Assembly (NCBI RefSeq): GCF_002742335.1
Contig: NZ_MDGR01000007.1
Coordinates: 2,980,501-3,044,500 of the forward strand
DNA from: Reichenbachiella sp. 5M10
Lineage (GTDB): Bacteria > Bacteroidota > Bacteroidia > Cytophagales > Cyclobacteriaceae
Length of the DNA: 64,000 nt
Direction: 5' to 3'
Shown here: piece by piece, positions 52,647 through 61,900 of the stretch
How positions within the stretch are numbered: the first letter of the stretch is position 1
Layout of the letters: each line of letters starts with the position of its first letter
Translations under genes and position numbers: made by a program
Notes under the pieces: generated by a model
Told to the model about the DNA's origin: nothing
Seen by the model: the letters and a program-made list of their open reading frames with translations, nothing else
The model's database searches: none

Positions 52647-53107
52647 TCTATTTTAAAGGCTGTGGTATGCTTGTTTTTGGACAATACAAATTGACTCTTG
52701 ACATGAGCGATATTGGAGTTGACCGAAAGTTTGGCCAAAATAAATGCTTGAAACGACTCGATATCTCGACTCACGATCTTGAGCATGTAATCAAAATCCC
52801 CCGCTATATGGTAGCATTCTTGTACCTCTGGGTATTCGTTCATCTCCCCAATGAATTTATCCAAATAGGACCTCGTATGGTTTTTGAGTGAAATGAACAC
52901 AAAAACAGTCAGCTTCTTGTCAATCTTTCGTTGATCGATCAGGGCTACATACTGCTTGATCACACCTTCTTTTTCCAATCGCTTCATCCGATCAAACACA
53001 GGTGTGGTGGACAGCCCCAGCCTTTCGGCTAATGCCTTGTTGGTGATGCGACCCTCTCGCTGCAAAATATCCAGCATTTTGATATCTACTTCGTCTAAAA
53101 GTGCCAT
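52643..53107 (-). CDS. Lrp/AsnC-family transcriptional regulator
   Basis: A 154-residue regulator: N-terminal winged helix (LDILQREGRITNKALAERLG, recognition helix LSTTPVFDRMKRLEKEGVI, about 10-50) and C-terminal ligand-binding RAM/ACT domain (EVQECYHIAGDFDYMLKIV near 94-112). Family members respond to amino acids. It is divergent from the dehydrogenase-HPPD pair and overlaps the deiodinase-like gene, so it is the probable regulator of both. Two palindromes in the divergent gap are candidate sites. Confidence 0.93.
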   Translation of the reverse strand: MALLDEVDIKMLDILQREGRITNKALAERLGLSTTPVFDRMKRLEKEGVIKQYVALIDQRKIDKKLTVFVFISLKNHTRSYLDKFIGEMNEYPEVQECYHIAGDFDYMLKIVSRDIESFQAFILAKLSVNSNIAHVKSQFVLSKNKHTTAFKID

Positions 53108-53147
53108 TGTTAGAATTTTATTACCCCAAACCTCAGTTTCATTTCAC

Positions 53148-53172
53148 GTAAAAGAATATTAGTTCGTTTTAC
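53148..53172. promoter_or_regulatory. Candidate Lrp-type palindrome 1
   Basis: GTAAAA at 53148-53153 is mirrored by TTTTAC at 53167-53172 with 13 bp between, in the divergent gap of lrp and the dehydrogenase gene. Confidence 0.3.
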
Positions 53173-53179
53173 ATACATA

Positions 53180-53197
53180 AAGAATGTGTTAATTCTT
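53180..53197. promoter_or_regulatory. Candidate Lrp-type palindrome 2
   Basis: AAGAAT-N6-ATTCTT, an 18-bp site of the AT-rich type Lrp proteins like, in the same divergent gap. A third AAGAATT follows at 53215-53221. Confidence 0.32.
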
Positions 53198-53277
53198 ATT
53201 TCTACTTATAAACAAAGAATTAAACACTGTCATTATACACAAATAAATACTTTTATCCTTTACAAAAGAAAGGAACA

Positions 53278-54528
53278 GTGAAAGAATTGCTAAAACAGTT
53301 TGAAAGCAAACGCCCGGAGGTGATATTCGAGTGGCACGATGACGAAACGGACGCTGAAGGCTGGGTAGTCATCAACTCCCTACGTGGTGGTGCAGCTGGA
53401 GGAGGCACACGCATGCGCAAAGGACTCAACCGCAACGAGGTAGAATCTCTAGCCAAAACTATGGAAATCAAATTTAGCATCTCAGGGCCACCCATAGGAG
53501 GTGCTAAGTCAGGCATCAACTTTGACCCCAATGACCCACGAAAGCAGCAAGTACTAGAGCGCTGGTACGCAGCGGTCAAACCCCTGCTCAAACACTACTA
53601 CGGCACAGGAGGCGACCTCAACATCGATGAGATACTAGAAGTCATCCCTATCACAGAGACCAATGGGCTATGGCACCCACAAGAGGGGGTATTCAACGGG
53701 CACTTCCAACCCAACCAAGCGGACAAAATCAACCGAATCGGTCAGCTTCGTCATGGCGTCATCAAAGTCATTGATGAAGCACAATACTCCCCCTCGCCTA
53801 GCCGAAAATTTACAGTCGCAGACATGATCACTGGATTTGGCGTAGCAGAGAGTATCGTCCACTACTACGCGCTATGGGGTGGCAATCTTGCCAACAAACG
53901 AGTCACGATCCAAGGCTGGGGCAATGTAGGAGCAGCTGCGGCTTTCTACCTAGCTAACCAAGGAGCCAAGATCGTAGGGATCATAGACCGAGAAGGCGGA
54001 CTCATCCAACCTCAAGGATTCAGCAAGACTGAGGTCAAAGAGCTATTTCTAAACAAAAAAGGTAATCAACTACAACACCCTGACTTGCTCTCGTTCGAAG
54101 AAACAGACAATCGCATATGGCACCTAGACACGGACATCTTTATTCCGGCAGCCGCATCGCGACTGTTGCAACGTATCCATATAGACAAGCTCATCGGTTC
54201 GGGACTAGAGCTCATCGCCTGTGGGGCTAATGTCCCCTTTGCCGATGAAGAAATCTTCTACGGTCCAATCAGCGAATATGCCGATCAAAATCTCTCGGTG
54301 ATTCCTGACTTCATCGCCAACTGCGGTATGGCCCGTGTCTTTGCTTATTTCATGGAGGGCAAAGCTAACCTCTCGGACCAAGCGATCTTCGAAGACACTT
54401 CCCGTACCATCTACAAGGCCTTGGAAAAAATCCATCACCACAACAAAACAAAAATTGGTCTTACAAATACAGCTTTTGAGAACTCACTGGCTCAATTGAT
54501 CCCTCAACCCAAAATCCCCATGTTATGA
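53278..54528 (+). CDS. Glu/Leu/Phe/Val dehydrogenase-family enzyme
   Basis: A 416-residue dehydrogenase starting at GTG 53278. The N-domain has GGGTRMRKGL near 41-50, catalytic Lys region PIGGAKSGI near 77-85 and GTGGDLNIDE near 110-119. The Rossmann domain is near 205-260 (VTIQGWGNVGAAAAFYL). These enzymes deaminate amino acids to 2-oxo acids with NAD(P). Because it overlaps the HPPD gene (ATGA), phenylalanine or tyrosine is a likely substrate, giving the 4-hydroxyphenylpyruvate that HPPD uses. Glutamate or branched-chain use is not excluded. Confidence 0.9.
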   Translation: MKELLKQFESKRPEVIFEWHDDETDAEGWVVINSLRGGAAGGGTRMRKGLNRNEVESLAKTMEIKFSISGPPIGGAKSGINFDPNDPRKQQVLERWYAAVKPLLKHYYGTGGDLNIDEILEVIPITETNGLWHPQEGVFNGHFQPNQADKINRIGQLRHGVIKVIDEAQYSPSPSRKFTVADMITGFGVAESIVHYYALWGGNLANKRVTIQGWGNVGAAAAFYLANQGAKIVGIIDREGGLIQPQGFSKTEVKELFLNKKGNQLQHPDLLSFEETDNRIWHLDTDIFIPAAASRLLQRIHIDKLIGSGLELIACGANVPFADEEIFYGPISEYADQNLSVIPDFIANCGMARVFAYFMEGKANLSDQAIFEDTSRTIYKALEKIHHHNKTKIGLTNTAFENSLAQLIPQPKIPML

Positions 54529-55652
54529 AAACACAAACAATCGAAAAAATATTCACGGAAGCCGAAGACTTCCTACCTATCAACGGTACAGATTACATCG
54601 AACTTTATGTCGGCAATGCCAAACAGGCTGCACACTTTTACAAGACGGCTTTTGGTTTTCAATCTCTCGCACACCGTGGGCTCGTCTCGGGTGACAAACA
54701 GAGCGAATCCTACGTGCTGGTACAAGACAAAATTCGACTCGTCCTCACTTCGCCCCTAGTCAAGGGAACCGCCATCGGACGACACATCGATGCACATGGT
54801 GATGGGGTCAAAGTAGTCGCGCTATGGGTCGATGACGCGACCTACTCTTTCGAAGAAACAGTCCGTAGGGGAGCCAAACCCTACCTCCCTCCCGAAACAC
54901 GTCGAGACGAGCACGGCGAAGTAGTACTATCCGGCATCCATACCTATGGCGAGACGGTACACTACTTCGTCGAACGCAAAAATTATCGAGGCACTTTCTT
55001 GCCAGGGTATCAAGCTTGGGACAGCCCCTATCGGCCAAGTACTACGGGACTCAAGTACGTCGACCATATGGTAGGCAATGTCGGGTGGGGAGAAATGAAC
55101 CAATGGGTTGATTTTTATACCGAGGTGATGGGGTTTGCACAGTTGATCTCCTTTGACGACAAAGACATTTCTACTGAATACACCGCTCTGATGAGCAAAG
55201 TCATGAGCAATGGCAATGGACGTATCAAGTTTCCGATCAACGAACCAGCTGAAGGTAAGAAAAAATCCCAAATCGAAGAGTTTCTGGATTTTTATGGCGC
55301 ACCTGGCGTGCAACACATCGCAGTAGCCACCGACAACATCATCGAGACGGTCACTGCCATGCGAGACCGAGGCGTAGAATTCCTACAGGTCCCCAACAGC
55401 TACTATGAGACAGTACTCGAACGCGTCGGAGAGATCGACGAAGACCTAGAACCACTGCGCCAATTGGGCATCTTGATCGATCGAGATGACGAAGGCTACT
55501 TGTTACAGATTTTCACCAAGCCTGTAGAACCAAGACCGACGGTATTTTTCGAGATCATTCAACGAAAAGGCGCACAATCCTTTGGCAAAGGCAATTTCAA
55601 GGCGCTCTTTGAAGCCATCGAACGAGAACAAGAACTGAGAGGTACACTCTAA
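54525..55652 (+). CDS. hppD: 4-Hydroxyphenylpyruvate dioxygenase
   Basis: A 375-residue non-haem Fe(II) enzyme converting 4-hydroxyphenylpyruvate to homogentisate, an early step of tyrosine breakdown. It consists of two vicinal-oxygen-chelate domains. The iron ligands are His in VDHMVGN near 180, His in GVQHIAVA near 263 and Glu in FFEIIQRKG near 342. The C-terminal GYLLQIFTKPV stretch is family-typical. It forms a two-gene operon with the amino-acid dehydrogenase. The next enzymes (homogentisate dioxygenase, fumarylacetoacetase) are not in the window. Confidence 0.95.
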   Translation: MKTQTIEKIFTEAEDFLPINGTDYIELYVGNAKQAAHFYKTAFGFQSLAHRGLVSGDKQSESYVLVQDKIRLVLTSPLVKGTAIGRHIDAHGDGVKVVALWVDDATYSFEETVRRGAKPYLPPETRRDEHGEVVLSGIHTYGETVHYFVERKNYRGTFLPGYQAWDSPYRPSTTGLKYVDHMVGNVGWGEMNQWVDFYTEVMGFAQLISFDDKDISTEYTALMSKVMSNGNGRIKFPINEPAEGKKKSQIEEFLDFYGAPGVQHIAVATDNIIETVTAMRDRGVEFLQVPNSYYETVLERVGEIDEDLEPLRQLGILIDRDDEGYLLQIFTKPVEPRPTVFFEIIQRKGAQSFGKGNFKALFEAIEREQELRGTL

Positions 55653-55710
55653 ATTATCTCCCTCAGGAGAATGCTAAGTTTTGGGTTCAGCCGGTATTTC
55701 CGAAGATAAA

Positions 55711-55743
55711 AATCAATATTCGACATTGAGCATTCGGTATTCA
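55711..55743 (-). repeat. Dispersed 33-bp intergenic repeat, copy B
   Basis: Its reverse complement matches 7246-7278 at 28 of 33 positions, so the two copies lie in opposite orientation 48 kb apart. Confidence 0.6.
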
Positions 55744-55804
55744 TTATCCCAATTATTTAAACATTACCTCATAGGTGGTTATTGTAAATAAAGACAGTCA
55801 CGAA

Positions 55805-55835
55805 TTTTGAACAACGAAGTGGTCTACTATCTCTC
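55805..55835 (+). repeat. Repeat shared with the IS insertion site
   Basis: TTTTGAAC followed directly by a 23-bp block starting AACGAAGTGG. The block matches 27235-27257 at 19 of 23 positions. At 27 kb the same TTTTGAAC (27212-27219) precedes it with a 15-bp insert between. Confidence 0.5.
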
Positions 55836-55850
55836 AAGTAGACAAAAAAA

Positions 55851-55873
55851 GAGAGAAGCTAGGGGCTTCTCTC
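55851..55873 (-). terminator. Terminator between hppD and rnhB
   Basis: GAGAGAAGC and GCTTCTCTC form a perfect 9-bp stem with a 5-nt loop. On the minus strand a run of seven T follows, so it ends the rnhB transcript. The plus side has only a short T-run. Confidence 0.7.
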
Positions 55874-56025
55874 AACATTTTTCGTGAATTTTTGACCTTC
55901 ACATAAACACTTCATGAGGATTCTACTTTCATTAAGTCCAACTAAGATAAGTACAGAACTTGATTAATTCTAACCCTTTCGTTCAAATACAAGTAATTGA
56001 CTACCAATCTACCTACTATTAGGTA

Positions 56026-56625
56026 CTAATCGAAAATTTCGAGTTGTTCTGGCAGCAACCTAAAGCTCTGTCTATGAAGGGGAGTAGACCCAAATTCTTT
56101 GATGGCAGCACGATGTGCCTTGGTAGGATATCCTGCATTTCTGTCCCACCCGTACTGCGGATATTGTAGCGCATACTGAGTCATCAGGTCGTCCCGATGA
56201 GTTTTGGCTAGTACCGATGCAGCAGCTATCGAATAGAAGCGCCCATCTCCCTTGATCATCGTCTCGTGGGGAATATCCCGATAGCGATTGAACCGGTTGC
56301 CATCTATGAGCAGCAGTTCAGGTCGCACACTCAACTGATCAATCGCCCGATGCATCGCCAAAAACGATGCGTTGAGGATATTGATCTCATCGATCTCTAC
56401 ATTGTCCACGACCCCTATTCCCCATGCGATGGCTGCATCCTTGATCACATCGACCAGTGCTTCGCGCTTCTTGGCCGAGAGCTGTTTAGAATCGTTGAGT
56501 ACAGCATGACTAAAATCCACTGGCATGATGGCTGCTGCAGCCACTACAGGGCCCGCAAGACAACCACGTCCCGCTTCGTCACAGCCTGCTTCTATAGTAT
56601 TTTCTTGATGATAAGCTAATAGCAT
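56026..56625 (-). CDS. rnhB: Ribonuclease HII
   Basis: A 199-residue RNase HII, which cuts RNA in RNA-DNA hybrids and removes single ribonucleotides. Signature [19 protein letters not shown] near 13-31 holds the first Asp-Glu, with Asp in LLIDGNRF near 108 and the last acidic residue in the [12 protein letters not shown] region near 140. The C-terminal HRQSF-type motif is [10 protein letters not shown] near 181. It lies 78 bp downstream of tamL in the same direction, with a terminator after it. Confidence 0.95.
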   Translation of the reverse strand: MLLAYHQENTIEAGCDEAGRGCLAGPVVAAAAIMPVDFSHAVLNDSKQLSAKKREALVDVIKDAAIAWGIGVVDNVEIDEINILNASFLAMHRAIDQLSVRPELLLIDGNRFNRYRDIPHETMIKGDGRFYSIAAASVLAKTHRDDLMTQYALQYPQYGWDRNAGYPTKAHRAAIKEFGSTPLHRQSFRLLPEQLEIFD

Positions 56626-56703
56626 GAATTGAACGCATATTCTTTGAATAGGGACAAAGATGAACAGAAATCATGAATTGGGAGAACGACAGTCCCCCCT
56701 CAT

Positions 56704-58956
56704 TTAGAAGGAATAACCGATGGCAAAATTCAAAATGGAATCTCGAAGATCAAAAGTCCAACGGTCTCCAACGGGTAACGTCGGATCTTTGAGGGGAGTG
56801 GCCCAGTCAAGCCGAATCACGAACCCTTGTATATCTACTCTGAGTCCTACACCAGCCCCGACTCCCAACTCATCGAGGAACTTGGCGGTAAATTTGCCCC
56901 CAGGCAAATCCGGATTGTCTCTGACCAACCAGACATTGCCTGCATCGACAAACCACGCCCCTTTGAGGATGGACACAATCGGAAATCGGTGCTCTACATT
57001 GGCCTCTAACCGTATATCTCCGGTCTGATCAAAAAAAGAGTCGGTATTGAAATCATCGGGACTGGTGGTCCCCGGCCCCAACGAACGAATCCTAAATGCA
57101 CGTACGCTATAGGGGCCTCCCGAAAAATATTGCTTGGAATAAGGCAAGGTCACCGAGTTGCCATAGGCATAGCCCACCCCTGCAAAGACACGCCCCACTA
57201 GGACATTGGAGCGGCCCCAGCGGTAGTGATTTTGCAAGTCAATATCAGCTTTGGCATACTGCGCATAAGCAATGCCTATAAACTCCTCTCCAGGCTCAAA
57301 TAGATTGATTGTATTGCCTGCTACATCTACATTTAGCTTGAGCAAGAGGGCATTGGAATCTTCAGAATCTACGAGTTCGTTGTACACAAACTGATAGGTC
57401 AACCCAGCGATGAACTGCTGTTCAAAACTACCCTTGAGGTAAGCATTCTCATCCAAAATCTCTTGAAATTCCTCACTGACATGAATCAAATTGACATAGT
57501 TGATACTGATCGGATTGATCTGATGCCTGACTCGACGATTGCCTCTCCAAGTATACCCGAAGGTATTGAGATAGGACACCAACCGGTAGTAGCTACTCCG
57601 ATCCAAATAATCCACGCCCGTAGCGACTTTTGTCTTGGGTACCGAATACCTGAACCTCCCTTGGAAATTGCCCGGAAAAATCAAGCGTGGAAAAATAACT
57701 TCTGCATTGAGCCCTAATTGTGCACTGGTCAACCCTTCGTCACTACCGTTGAGAATCTGTGCCTCGTACCCTACAGAAGCCGAGACATTCAATTTCTCCC
57801 CTCCACCAAATAGATTTCGGTTGCCATAGGTCAAAGACAACGCCGGACCGGTAAAATTGTTGGACTGCATCACGGCCTGCACTTCGGCTCGCAATGATCG
57901 CTTGCTCAAAGGTGAGAGGTAGATTTTCGTATCGAGATAGCCCTGAGCGTCGGTTTTATCTATCGGCTGCTCGATGAAATCAATGTTGACATACTTGTAG
58001 GTGTTGAGTGAAGAAAGTCTCCGACTGGTAAACTTAGACTTTTGAGGATTGTACCACTGCCCCTCACGGAGCACAATATGATCTTTCAACCGTTTGGGCT
58101 TGAAAAACACTCCTTCTTGAATGTACAACGTACTATCCAAGAAGACTGTATCCATCTCAGCATTCTTGTCATCAATCACATATTGTGGGTAGACTTCCAA
58201 GCTACGGATTTGATACGGCACCAAAGAAGCATAGGGAGCGTCTCGTTTCAATCTCAGATAGAGATTGAACTCCTTGTCTCCAACTTGATTGGTATCCGCC
58301 TCGAAAATCAGAAGATTCTGACTAAAATTGAAATAGCCTTTGGACTTGAGGTAAGTATCGATGCGTTCTCGCTCTGCCGTCAAGACATACAGATCAAAGC
58401 GCGAACCCGACTCCAACAGTGTCTCCTCCATTGTCTCTTGGATCACCTCATAAATCGGCAAACAATCCGTACTCAGGGTGTAGTCCTTGAGCACATAGGG
58501 TCTCTGGGTCTGTACGGTGTAGCTCATCCGTGCCTTTCGTTTGCCCACTTTCTCTTCACTATCGATGACATTGCCAAAGTACCCCCTGTTTTCCAGTCTG
58601 TTGTCAATCAGCTCTATCGTCCGAGACACATCCACATCGGATAGGTAGACAGGCTCCTCTCCAATCTTCTTGTTGATGAATCGCACGAGAAAATCATCCT
58701 TGTCCTGCTCCACCAGATAATGAGCGGTCAAGCCCACGCGCCTGCCCAGTATCTTCTTGTTGGGTCGAGGGCGTAGAAGCTCTGCTAGCTCACGATCTAG
58801 CCCTTTGGGTTTCTTCTCCCCTTCCGCCATGTGTAGCTTTACTTCCCCTCCCGTATACAGCTGTTCGTCATCGGGCACATAGCGCAGTGCAGTACAGCTG
58901 CCGAGCAGGCATACGGCAATCATACTACTGATATATATCCATCGCTTGTGCTTCAC
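56704..58956 (-). CDS. tamL: TamL, lipoprotein BamA/TamA-family outer-membrane protein
   Basis: A 750-residue Omp85-family protein with a lipoprotein signal (SSMIAVCLLGSC, Cys 21) instead of the usual cleaved signal peptide. This lipid-anchored variant of TamA (TamL) is known from Bacteroidota. Periplasmic POTRA-like repeats span about 40-370, and a 16-strand type barrel follows, ending in the aromatic FAIGYSF. The 4-bp overlap with tamB shows they are one operon and one complex that moves or inserts outer-membrane components (proteins or lipids). Confidence 0.9.
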   Translation of the reverse strand: MKHKRWIYISSMIAVCLLGSCTALRYVPDDEQLYTGGEVKLHMAEGEKKPKGLDRELAELLRPRPNKKILGRRVGLTAHYLVEQDKDDFLVRFINKKIGEEPVYLSDVDVSRTIELIDNRLENRGYFGNVIDSEEKVGKRKARMSYTVQTQRPYVLKDYTLSTDCLPIYEVIQETMEETLLESGSRFDLYVLTAERERIDTYLKSKGYFNFSQNLLIFEADTNQVGDKEFNLYLRLKRDAPYASLVPYQIRSLEVYPQYVIDDKNAEMDTVFLDSTLYIQEGVFFKPKRLKDHIVLREGQWYNPQKSKFTSRRLSSLNTYKYVNIDFIEQPIDKTDAQGYLDTKIYLSPLSKRSLRAEVQAVMQSNNFTGPALSLTYGNRNLFGGGEKLNVSASVGYEAQILNGSDEGLTSAQLGLNAEVIFPRLIFPGNFQGRFRYSVPKTKVATGVDYLDRSSYYRLVSYLNTFGYTWRGNRRVRHQINPISINYVNLIHVSEEFQEILDENAYLKGSFEQQFIAGLTYQFVYNELVDSEDSNALLLKLNVDVAGNTINLFEPGEEFIGIAYAQYAKADIDLQNHYRWGRSNVLVGRVFAGVGYAYGNSVTLPYSKQYFSGGPYSVRAFRIRSLGPGTTSPDDFNTDSFFDQTGDIRLEANVEHRFPIVSILKGAWFVDAGNVWLVRDNPDLPGGKFTAKFLDELGVGAGVGLRVDIQGFVIRLDWATPLKDPTLPVGDRWTFDLRDSILNFAIGYSF

Positions 58957-61900
58957 TTTTTCTTTTTCGTCTTGGTTTTCGAAGTAGCATCCTTGCCCTT
59001 AGATTTTTCTTGAGTTCCTGCTTCATCTTGCTCCCTATTCTCCAAATCTATCCCTTCCTTTTCGGCCTGTTTCTTCCAGAGATCGCTAAACTCATTGAAC
59101 TCTCTGTTGTAAATAAAGGCAATCCCCGTCACGTAGTACTGTCCATCGATGACAGTATCAAACTCATCCTTTCCAAAACCCTTGATTCGATAGACCCCAT
59201 CCTCGGTCAGCAGATATTCGACACTAGCATCCCCAATCAAAGGAGAGCCTTGCCCTTCCTGCTCCTTGCCTTGAATATTCACATCTCCTCCTACTTTGAC
59301 TATCACCCTATCGTCCGCAAATTTCTTTTGGGCATCTATCCCCAAGGCTGTACGACTCTCAGTGCCGTTGCCTTGATTGTAGCTGTAGCTATCCACATTG
59401 AACTCCAGTTCGAGTCCAGAATCCCCCGTCACCTTGTCGGAAAACTGGTTCAGCTGACTGGAGAGCACCTTAGATACATTTTCTCTGGCAATAGCCGCAG
59501 ACCCTCCACTGCTCCCATCACTTCCCGATGCAGGAAAGAACCGATCCAATACCAGCAGCGAAAACACCTGTTTATTCAACTCTTCCTCCTGTTCATTGAG
59601 CTGTTTGACTTGGCCATACACCTCGCCTCCAAGTGCACTTTGCTCGTCTTTGGGCATGTCCAATGCAAACGAAATCCTAGGTTTGAGCAATTCGTCTTGG
59701 ACATTGAGATAGACCAAAAATGGCAAGCGACGATTGTAGATACTCGCAGACTCCGTGGACATCCCTGAGATCTTGTTGGCCATCAGGGGCGCTGCAGAAG
59801 TTGTCACCTTGTAAATGGCTCGTATATCAACTTCCGCATCGAGAGGATTACCCTTCCATACGATCCTACTACCAGGCGCCATTTCAAACTCCTTGGTCAC
59901 CAGATTGTACAAACTAGCTTTGTATCGACCATCATTGATCTCGTACCTGCCCGTAAACGACGTACGGCCGTTCGGAGAGAGCGACAGATTAAAGTCACCC
60001 CTCCCCGAGATTTCGAGATTGTCATTGGTCTGTTCATTGACGACAATTTTGAAGCTAGATTTCTCGTTGATGGTGACGGTCGCATTGACATCATAGCCCT
60101 TGACAGTCACTCCTCCTTGCTCTTCGCCACCTCCACGTGTGAGTATATCATCCGGATCAGACTTGTTGACAAAGAGCACTACCCCATCGCGCTCCTTGAC
60201 CTCTACTTCGGACTCTGGCACAATGACTGTCAGGTCGGTCCCCTCGTTGACATGAATCTCACCACGCACAACAGGCACCTTCAGATCACCTTTGACCGTC
60301 AGGGCGGCATCCAAATTGACGCGACCATAAAACAAGTCATGATCCCCTTCTTCGGAACTCAAAGCATGAAAGTCTTTTGCCTGTATGCGAAGATCAAACT
60401 GAGGATTGGTCAGGTCCTCAGTCCGAACAAATCCACTCAACTGGATTGCATTTTTCTTTTCGTCCAAAAGAGTGAGTCGGTTGAGATTGATGCGCTCCGT
60501 GTCAAAATCAATGTACTCATGCTCTAGTTCAAATCGAGCATCTAAAGCATCCACCCGAACCGACACCTGATCAAACCGAAGATCGCCCCGATAGTCTGGA
60601 GCTTGAGCCGTCCCTCTAAACCGTGCCTCTCCTGTGATAACCCCACTCGCATCAGTCAATGTACCTCCGGACAGTTGCGTCAACAAGCCCGCCTGAAACT
60701 CTCGTATCTCCAAAGCAAGGTTCATCTCTGGTCCTTGATTCGTCGCATGGTAATCTCCGACCAAGCCAACATCCACACTGTCTCCCTTGAGAGCTAGTGC
60801 AAAGTCGTAGTTTTTGGCAGTCTTGGATTCTCCTTGCAGGGTCAGCACACCGAGTGCAGCACCCAAAAACTGCAATCGATCGATACGAAGATCTGCCAGC
60901 ATGGCCTTGTCGGCAAATGGATTGACCAGTACCACATCACCACTCATGAGTCCTTGGGCAAGAGTTTCTTCTCCTCCCGAGAGATAACTGGATATAGATG
61001 ACAATTTGAACCCGTCCAACCGAACCCCCACATGCTCTTCTTCAACATCGGCAAACCCACACGTCAACTCTACCTGCTGCTGATCCTGAGTCAGGATAAA
61101 GTTAGAAAAATCTACAAAGCCATTTCCCATCAAAATGGCATTGTCGGGATGGACTGACCATACCTGTTGGTTGACCAGCAGGCCATCTGGGTTCATGTGA
61201 TAAGACACGGTATCTCCATTTCTCGTTAGTTCTGAACCGATGTGCATCAGCAGCTCATCCTCCGTATAGGCATTGAGCTCTAGGAGCAACCGACCGTCCA
61301 CTGTATGTCCTACCAATTGCGTGCGATCAATAAGCAAGGGGGACATGGCGATCTCTCTCCACCCAAGCCGAAAATCCAATCCCCTCTGGTCCGAATGCAG
61401 CTCCCACTCCAGGCTATCTATAGATATTTCTTGGTAGTGCGCATATGGTACCGAAAACTGAGCATCCAACTGCTGTAAGTCTTCGCTAAACGACAAGTGC
61501 ATCTCCACAGGATCTAGCTCTTCCAAATCCGTCAAAAGCACCTTCAAGAGCATCGGAGTTTCTTCGACGCGTAGGTCCAGTGTCAGCGCTACCTTTCCCT
61601 GCTCACCCGTCGTATCACGGTCTTCGCCCATGTAGTTGGCAAGATGCCGTTGCACTGCTCCAATCCAATCCTCTGGTCTTGCATTGGATTGGAGGTTACC
61701 TTGCAGTACTTGACTTTGTACATTGAGCTTGGTCGAGTCATCTGTGAGCTGAGCCTGTATCACAAACTCTCCCAAAGGGTAACTCTCTAATTCATGGACC
61801 ACTAAGCCATCGGATATCGAAGCATCCAGCATCATATCTGTAGCATCGAGCACGGCCATGACTTTGAGTTTCATCCTTGCCCTCACATCATCTTGAGTCA

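Larger units (their letters stand above)
55653..56025. other. Intergenic stretch with dispersed repeats and a terminator
   Basis: 373 bp between the convergent hppD and rnhB genes. It contains two dispersed-repeat copies (55711-55743 and 55805-55835) and a bidirectional terminator (55851-55873). I see no plausible gene. Confidence 0.6.
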
